Assembly (NCBI GenBank): GCA_918026815.1
Contig: CAKJVC010000197.1
Coordinates: forward strand, 62,001 to 126,000
Reading direction: 5' to 3'
Length of the DNA: 64,000 bases
DNA from: Chalara sp. BL73
Lineage: Eukaryota; Ascomycota; Leotiomycetes; Helotiales
The notes under the pieces were generated by a model that was not told the DNA's origin, did not search any database, and saw only the letters and a list, made by a program, of their open reading frames with translations. The position numbers were made by a program, and so were the translations under genes. Below are positions 57,335 through 64,000 of this stretch, piece after piece (the first letter of the stretch is position 1; each line of letters starts with the position of its first letter).

Positions 57335-58601
57335 TCAGGGTAGAGTGTAAGTCTTGCAAGAGTATCCCTTCCAGTCAAAGTTATCTTTGGGATTGCAATG
57401 ACATTTGAGGTCTAGTCGAGTCTTCTCTCCAGTTGGGCAGTGCGTAAATGGAACGTGGTAGTAAGCAATATCGTTGAAGAAATGAATCTGTTCTTTCTTC
57501 AAGAGCAGACCAGCGGCAATTGAGTGGACTGGCGCATCACCCCAACGCTCGTAGAAAAACCCTCCATCTTGATCAAGCTGCTCAAAGTAGTCTAGATATG
57601 CCTTTGATCGGAGCCAGTTAAGGTTACCGATCTCAAAATTGGACCACTGGGTATTGTTAGAGATGTTGGGTAGAAAGCTTGCCTGGAAACTTACCATGTG
57701 GCAATGATTGTATGTATCTCCACCGTCATCACTCAAGAATCCCATAGAATTACCTTCAGCGATGTGCTCTGGGTGCGCCTTCATGAACTTCTTCGTGCTG
57801 TCCCACAAGGTTGGGATAGTCTCAACATATTCATACAAGCTCAGCACAAAACTGTACTTCTTGTTATTGTCTGCCATAAACTTGAAGGGATCATAATCAA
57901 TATCGCAGAAGAGCTCAATGCTTGGCTCAACTCTCCAATACCATTCGTAGTTCAACATCAACTCTTGGCGGAAGAAGAAGCCAGACTCAAAACGGCACAT
58001 ATGTCTGTAGCTTATAGAGTCTCCATAGATGATTTTGCGTTGAGCCATATCCTCGCGAACTTTGCGAGCCTTGTCTTGATCGATGTGTTCCGGGAATGAC
58101 CAGTGCTCTTTCGGGATCTCTCCATAATGCGTTTTACCAGAGACGAGGGATGTAGTGACCTTCTTAAAAGTAGCATCAAAGGGTTTATCATTGAGGAAGA
58201 CCCAATCATAGTGATATTTCCTATTGAATCGGTCCTCGACTTGACGAATGGAACGAGCAATCTCCCATAAATCTGAATTCCGTGCAAGCGTAACGAAGGT
58301 CGCATTTACTCGAGGTCCACCCGCCGTCGCAGGTGGTAGACCAGCTGGGCTATTCGGTGTTGTCTCAGTTTGTTTGTCGGCTCCTGCTGCCGGACTTGTT
58401 CCCGCCTTTGGCGGCACGATTGGTGCACCACTGTTTGGAATTGTTACGGGAAACTGCTGAGAGGAGGATTGAATGAAGTAGATGACACCAAGGCCCTAGA
58501 AGATTAGCACCAGAACAATCAGGACAATTACTCCACTTGCGCAAACTCACAAAGAAGGCAAAGAGAATGTATCTCAGATATCTCGCAGTCCCAGAAGCCA
58601 T
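57335..58601 (-). CDS. Alpha-1,2-mannosyltransferase, KTR/KRE2 family (GT15)
   Basis: Three exons (58601-58551, 58495-57695, 57646-57335) give about 387 residues. It is a type II Golgi protein: a short cytosolic tail, one membrane anchor (YILFAFFV then GLGVIYFIQ), a Pro/Thr/Gly-rich stem to about residue 80, then the GT15 domain. That domain has [73 protein letters not shown] (the YWRVEP segment with the catalytic Glu region), [19 protein letters not shown] and [15 protein letters not shown] 48-nt intron (57647-57694) lies in frame inside NHCHM|WSNFEIG and would pass as coding if ignored. The enzyme adds alpha-1,2-mannose to N- or O-glycans using GDP-mannose. Confidence 0.95.
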
Positions 58602-59769
58602 CTTGGGGAAGTTGTTGTTCGCAGGTTGTGATGCGTCTTCCGAGGGTTGCCCCATATGTATGGAGTGGAAGTTTAATCCTGATAGGGGAGGGGGAGGGTG
58701 TTGAATGGAATGAAGGAGGAACAATCAACACACTACCGGAACTCTGGTAATGTACTCCCAAGAGACACAGGAAGAAAGGGAGGGAGATAAGGGAGAGTAA
58801 ACGAAGGAAGTGAACACGAGATCTTTGGATAAAAGGAGGTGGATGTATGCGACAGTAAGAACGCATTGGCGTTCGTGTTCAAGAATTCGTGGCCTACAGG
58901 GTTTAATTGCTCCCGCGCCCGCTCAGAGTACCGTACCCCTTCGAGGCTTCAAACTGGGGGTTGGCCGAGACCCTAACGAACGGCGCTGGTTGTTTCCAGG
59001 AATAGCCGATAGGCGAGACAGAGCCCTTTAAAGTAGACCCCTACCCTACATACTGTACAGTACAGGAGGATTACCCAGTATAGTACCGTACAATACAGTA
59101 AGCCCCGGAGGATTATTACAGGTGCTTGGGTTCTTGGGGAAGGGCCTGGCCAGCGCCTCAGGTTGTCGAATTTCAGCCAAGCTTTTTTCGCAGAGCCGCA
59201 TCCCTAATGCCTGAAGGATATCATCATCAAGCGAGGGGCCGTCCACAACTCAACGACGCCACATCTAGCGAACTGTCTTCAACTGATAATTGCGACAGCG
59301 GGTGGCACCTTTATATTTGAAGTTTGATCGTGTCTAGTGGTATGTGTCATTTGCTACGGAGTAAATCCTTTGGAAAGGCTGCGGACCAGACTTGCGCCAG
59401 ATATTGCAAAGAAGTTTGCGTATGGTTAGGAGAAAGTCTTCGATATACTAATTTCGCGCACAGGATTCTCTCATCGTCATTTTAGCCAGTCTTGGAAAGA
59501 ATACTCAAGCCTGCCTGTTCTGGATCCCCTTGGTTCGCAACTGCCGTGCCAGCGTCCTTTGGCCCACTTAGTTGTTGCTGCTCAATTCAATCCTCAAACC
59601 TCCTGCGCACAATCAACTAACAATTCACTTTGCCCACCTTCACATCATATACCTCCTGCTTATACTATTCATATTTCCCCTTGATCTAGCAACATCATAC
59701 AGTTCTTGATGAACTACTACGTATCTGCTTGATATCGTTTGGTTACACAAGAGACATAGAACACCACAG
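58602..59769. promoter_or_regulatory. 1.2 kb divergent upstream region, GT15 / PAT1
   Basis: No gene is recognised. It contains a cluster of TACTGTACAGTAC-like dyads near 59040-59100 and C/T-rich leader sequence just before the PAT1 start. Confidence 0.45.
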
Positions 59770-62336
59770 ATGTCATTCTTCGGATTCGACTCTACCCTAC
59801 CTCGCGACCGCGATCGTGGTCATAATGCTTCTGCCATTGGCTTCTCACAAGCTGCTGACCCTTTCGGGGGAGCTCGTCCTTCCGATGACGATGATGATGC
59901 GTAAGTTCATTGTGATGGCGTCAACCATCAACTACAAAGCTAACCCACACATAGCCTAGACTTTGAGGATACATACGATGGTCTCGGTGACCAATTAGAT
60001 GAAACACTTGATGACTTCAACGATGATACCTTTGGAGATGTTGGGCCAGCAGGTTCAAGTCAAAAGACTGTGGGAAAGGACTTTGATTTCTTTGGACAAA
60101 CTGCGAAGGTCTCGGATGCTATTAATGAGGAGCAATTGCGCTTTTCTCGTCAACAACCCATCTCCAAAGTTACTGCGCCTGCCCCAACCCCCCAGCAGCC
60201 TCTCTCGAAGCCTTCTCGCACCGGCTATGAGCGTTATAAGGAACCCGGCTATATCCCCGACATGCAGGTCAATGCCGATATCTGGGGAACTGTCCCAAAA
60301 CGGGCGCCTGCGCAAGATTCTCCTGGCTTGCCAAGTTCTGGGGGACGAAAAATGATGAGTTTGGAAGAAGTGGAGGCGGCTATGCGAGCTCAGGCGAAGA
60401 AGCCGACTCCTGTACAGCAACAACAACCTCCTCCGCTACAACAGTACGCAGCTCATAGTCCATCTCAGCAGTTTACCTCACCTCCTTCGCAAAATTTTCA
60501 AGCGCAACACCAATATCAGCAGCCGCCTCAGCAATTTCCGGTTCAAACTAGTGGACCACCACACACAGAACGTCAATTCCAGGAGGATCGTAGACCAGTG
60601 CATGCCCCACAACAACCCATTCAGATTCTGCAGCGCAACGCTCCTCCTCCACCTGGGCCGGCTCCACAGATCGGTGAGGCGCCAGTCACCATCCTTCAGA
60701 ATCCAGATCGTCACCCTACTGGGCACGGTAACGTGCCCACTAGAGGGCATCGTCATACTCATCAATCGCGCCCTTCAAATTCTGGTCCTATTATTACACA
60801 CCCTCAGCAACTCACTAATCTGTCCGAGGAGGAGAGAACGAAGTTCCTTGCTGAAGATGCCAAGAGAGCAAAGCGGAACCATAAGATATTCATGATGTCA
60901 AAGGATAATGGGCTCATGACGCCTCAAGATAAGAACTTTATCACGCGAATTCAGTTACAACAGCTAGTTACTGCTACAGGAAATCCAAACGAGCATGGCA
61001 CGGACTCTGGGTTATCCGAGGACTTCTACTACCAAGTTCATAATCAGATCAGAGGTGGCCCACGTCAACACCCTGGTCAACCTTTAAGCAATTTTGCGCA
61101 AACTTATCTTTTTCAAACCGGAGGCCGTCATGGTGGTATGCGTCGGCAAGCTCGCGGAGGTGACAATCATATGCAACGCATGGAGCAACAGGTTCAGCGT
61201 GCGGTTGAAGCTGCAAAAAATAAGCCCAAGAACAAACAGCTCGTTATTGAGGGAAGTCTTGGCAAGATCTCGTTCAGCAATGCAAAGACTCCAAAGCCGT
61301 TGCTCAACTTCAAGCGCACCGAAAGCGGGCCTGATAATCGGGACCGAAGGGCTCCTGCCGTTGCTGGTATTGATAGGAAGAGTGTTCTTGCAGATATCGA
61401 AACTGTTTACAGCACTTTGATGAAGATGGAGGACCATGATCGTCATATGCCGCCACCCTTGCATGACGATGTTGACCCAGAGCTTGTTGGCTATCATATG
61501 GATTGGCGGGAGAAAGCCGAGAAGTTGAATGCACAGTTGTGGCGTCAGCTGAAAGTTCATGAGCCAATTGGCGCCACTGAGGTTCATCCATTCATCGCCT
61601 TTCTGTCATTTAGCAAGGGTAAGAAATCCATCCAACGAGTCTTCCGTCACATCACCCATCAACAGCGAACTACCATCCTTACCATGATTGTTGTTCATTT
61701 GGATCAACTTGATGTTGTCCGTCAAGCTCAACTGCTAACCGGCGAGACTCTCCTAAATGCTCGCATTCGCGAGAACGTGGAACTTTTCTCCTCAGCCGTA
61801 CTTCCAAGTTTGTTTGCTTACCTTGGCGATGCTCCGCTAGACATTGTTGCTGGAGTTCTTGGTCTTGTACTCAATATCAACGTTGATGTTGTCGCTCGCA
61901 CGAGAGTTGGTGTAAGTTTATTGACTATGGTTCTCAGCCGCGCGGAGCTCATCAAACAAGGCGGAGAGGTAAATGAGCAAGAATGGGGGCAATGGTATGC
62001 CGCTGCTTTATTCTCTCCTGCTCAAAATATGTTCTAACTAGCTACAGGGTAAATGCTTATAACGCGCTCTTCGATCTTCTCGAGCCTACGCTTCCTTCTA
62101 TCTTCCCTGGTACGGTCAACTCTGGCGAAGATATCTACGTGTGGCAATTCCTTGCTGCAATAGGTATTGGCGCAAAAGACGAACAGCAGCAAAGACTTGT
62201 CATGGCTGTTAAAGATCGTGTCATGGAGACCATTGCCCTTGCCAAGACCCTCCCTCCTGCGATGGCCATCCAACGACGTGAAAATGTCAACCTTTTCATG
62301 CGTTCTATTGGATTGGATGTTGAACTCCTAGAGTGA
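59770..62336 (+). CDS. PAT1: Pat1, mRNA decapping activator
   Basis: Three exons (59770-59900, 59955-61994, 62048-62336) give about 819 residues. The acidic N-terminus (MSFFGFDSTLPRD, then DFEDTYDGLGDQLDETLDDFNDDTFGD) matches the Pat1 N-terminal motif that binds the DEAD-box helicase Dhh1/DDX6. A long Gln/Pro-rich disordered region follows. The conserved middle begins LTNLSEEERTKFLAEDAKRAKRNHKIF and contains DFYYQVHNQIRGG and NFAQTYLFQTGG. The C-terminal helical domain (KGKKSIQRVFRHI, then VNAYNALFDLLEPTLPSIFPG, then WQFLAAIGIGA) binds Lsm1-7 and Dcp2. It works in P-bodies to activate decapping. The last intron begins after ...EWGQW; reading through it would give a false stop at 62037. Confidence 0.96.
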
Positions 62337-62877
62337 AGCAGCTGAATGTTTTTATATATTTCCAGCATCAAAATTTTCTTTTTCTATCTCGATATTCCTA
62401 CAGAAACAAAGCATTGCGCGGGTGGTTGATGATTTGATTACAAGCCATATTTTTATGGCCCAGCATCGGCATTGCGTCTGTTCTACTGCGTAGCAACTAC
62501 TGTTTGCCACGGAAGTGGCTGAGGCATGCCGAGAGGGCATGCAATTGATATAGACGAGAGTGGTTGAATGTGGCGCGATGGAGATCAAGTATATTTTATG
62601 GTGGAAGTGCGTCCCTCGTCCCATACCCTTTATTAATGGACATGGTTCGAGTTGGACCCTTTGTTCCGACTGATACGAGATGAAAACCATCTTGAACTAT
62701 GACAGGATGGATGAATAATCTAGATATAGCGCCAATACATCATAAAAATTTTCATATCTATGGTCTTGCTAGGATAGAAGAGTTGTCCAACTTTGAGCTA
62801 TGCCTCCACCTACAATGACCCGAAAGTATTATTCGAGCAGTCCGTTATTGTTCATACATTGAATTATCTGTTTCCAC
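62337..62877. other. 3' flanks of PAT1 and aldo-keto reductase
   Basis: About 540 bases between convergent stops. Nothing recognised. Confidence 0.5.
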
Positions 62878-64000
62878 CTAGCTCTTATAGGGTCCCAACG
62901 TATGCGACTTCCTCAGATGCTGTGTGATCCCAGCCGTGCTCGTCAACCACACCTTCGATGGATCATTCGGCGCGTCGGCACCACCAAGGAAGTTCATTGG
63001 AAATCCAATATCAAATTCATTCGCTCCATCGATCTCCGCAATATCCTCAGCGCTCAGCTCCAAACTCAACCCCTCAATGTTTCCCTTTAGATGCTCGATC
63101 TTCCGTCCGCCTACAATGGGGAACACATATGGCGCCTTCGCCATCACATACGCAAGCGCCACACTCGTGATCTGGCTTTGCTTCTGTTTGGCAATGGATT
63201 CGAGCACCTTGGAGATCTTGATGGCAGCCTCACCCACCACTCCCCACTTCCTCCCCTCCTGGCTCTGCCGCTGCTCCTCGGTCTTGAAACTCCCACCACC
63301 TAATGCGCCCCACGGCGCGATGCCCATCCCCTCTTCCTGACACATCGGGATAATATCGCGTTCGAAATCTCGATGCTCCGCGCTCCACCTCCCTTGATAG
63401 ACGGAGAACTGCCGCAACCCGTTTTGCCGTGCGTATTCGTTCGCTTTGGACACGACCCACGCCGGCGTGTCAGAGATCCCCAGGTAGAGCACTTTCCCTT
63501 GCTGCACGAGCGTGTTGAGGCTTTGCATCAGCTCCGGGATCGAGGTCGTGAAGTCCCACCAGTGCACGTATAACAAATCGATATACGTCGTCTGCAACTT
63601 TTTCAAGCTGGCTTCTAGCGAAAGATGGAGCGACTTAGTGCCGTTTCCTCCGGTGTTGATCAAGATCTCCTTATCGCCGTGCCCGCCGCGGAACGCGGTT
63701 GTGAACTTGGTTGCCAGGACGAGCTGGTCACGATTCTGACGCGAGGCCATCCATTCCCCGATCCAGCGCTCGGATTGCTCTGCCTGGTAGTTGTTGGAAG
63801 TGTCGATGAAGTTACCTCCGGACGTGTAGTAGTGGTCCAGGATGCTGAAGGTAGTCTCCTTGTTGCACTCCCCCATGAAATCTACCCATGCGTCGCCGAA
63901 ATTCATGGCTCCCAGACAGAGGGGGCTGACTCTCACGGAGGCTGTGGGCGCCAGCATGCGGTAGTAGCCCAAGGCTGATTTTGGCGGGGGAGGGGGTCTG
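62878..64000 (-). CDS. Aldo-keto reductase, aryl-alcohol dehydrogenase / norsolorinic-acid-reductase-like (5' end outside window)
   Basis: One open exon runs to the right edge; at least 370 residues are visible. The frame stays open beyond the first internal codons (ending PPKSALGYYRMLAPTASVRVSPL), so the true start lies past 64000. AKR motifs: LCLGAMNFGDAW, GGNFIDTSNNYQAEQSERWIGEW with catalytic Asp and Tyr, LVLATKF with the Lys, and YIDLLYVHWWD with the His. The NADPH-binding end is FPIVGGRKIEHLKGNIEGL. The sequence type matches fungal AKRs annotated as aryl-alcohol dehydrogenases or NorB-like norsolorinic acid reductases. It reduces an aldehyde or ketone with NADPH; the natural substrate is unknown. 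No other secondary-metabolite gene is visible beside it. Confidence 0.92.
   Translation of the reverse strand, partial: RPPPPPKSALGYYRMLAPTASVRVSPLCLGAMNFGDAWVDFMGECNKETTFSILDHYYTSGGNFIDTSNNYQAEQSERWIGEWMASRQNRDQLVLATKFTTAFRGGHGDKEILINTGGNGTKSLHLSLEASLKKLQTTYIDLLYVHWWDFTTSIPELMQSLNTLVQQGKVLYLGISDTPAWVVSKANEYARQNGLRQFSVYQGRWSAEHRDFERDIIPMCQEEGMGIAPWGALGGGSFKTEEQRQSQEGRKWGVVGEAAIKISKVLESIAKQKQSQITSVALAYVMAKAPYVFPIVGGRKIEHLKGNIEGLSLELSAEDIAEIDGANEFDIGFPMNFLGGADAPNDPSKVWLTSTAGITQHLRKSHTLGPYKS

Overview
This 64 kb window comes from a filamentous ascomycete (Pezizomycotina). The genes are compact and split by many 48-70 nt GT-AG introns with CTGAC/CTAAC/CTAAT branch sites. They encode eukaryotic housekeeping proteins (CCT1, Rieske protein, Pat1, Vps15, U2A', Dpb3-like histone fold, GMP synthase) together with fungus-specific families (UstYa/DUF3328, fungal rhodopsin-like membrane proteins, KTR mannosyltransferase, Mdv1). 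A leotiomycete is my best guess, but the sequence alone does not settle the class. No tRNA, rRNA, CRISPR array or intact transposon was recognised.

Layout. 0.4-2.5 kb: a STAND-N-terminus-like/C2 protein (-). 4-6.1 kb: histone-fold Dpb3-like protein (+) and U2 snRNP A' (-). 6.5-11.3 kb: VPS15 (-). 12-12.6 kb: a small conserved hydrophilic protein (-). 12.6-16 kb: a gene-poor stretch ending in a C/T-rich leader before a type I membrane SH3 protein (+). 18.9-25.2 kb: GMP synthase (-), BCP1 (+), chorismate mutase (-), Mdv1-type WD40 mitochondrial fission adaptor (+).

25.9-39.5 kb is an accessory block that looks like a biosynthetic gene cluster. It holds an MFS transporter, a UbiA prenyltransferase, an SAM methyltransferase, a cytochrome P450, a fungal rhodopsin-like 7TM protein and an alpha/beta hydrolase. 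These are followed by a small secreted protein made of a signal peptide and three 60-nt/20-residue repeats, and then by two convergent UstYa-family (DUF3328) genes. A repeat-bearing secreted precursor next to UstYa oxidases is the hallmark of dikaritin-type fungal RiPP pathways. The repeat here has no tyrosine and no Kex2 dibasic sites, and the flanking UbiA gene is unusual, so this is the candidate undescribed system of the window.

39.9-64 kb returns to housekeeping: prolyl-tRNA synthetase (-), CCT1/TCP1-alpha (+), Rieske Fe-S protein (-), She9/Mdm33 (-), a HAD phosphatase (+, with a probable GC-AG intron), a GH35 beta-galactosidase with about a dozen introns (-), mitochondrial uS12m (+), a GT15 mannosyltransferase (-), Pat1 (+), and an aldo-keto reductase cut by the right edge (-).

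Exon coordinates were worked out by hand from splice motifs, reading phase and remembered family conservation. No alignment or transcript data were available.
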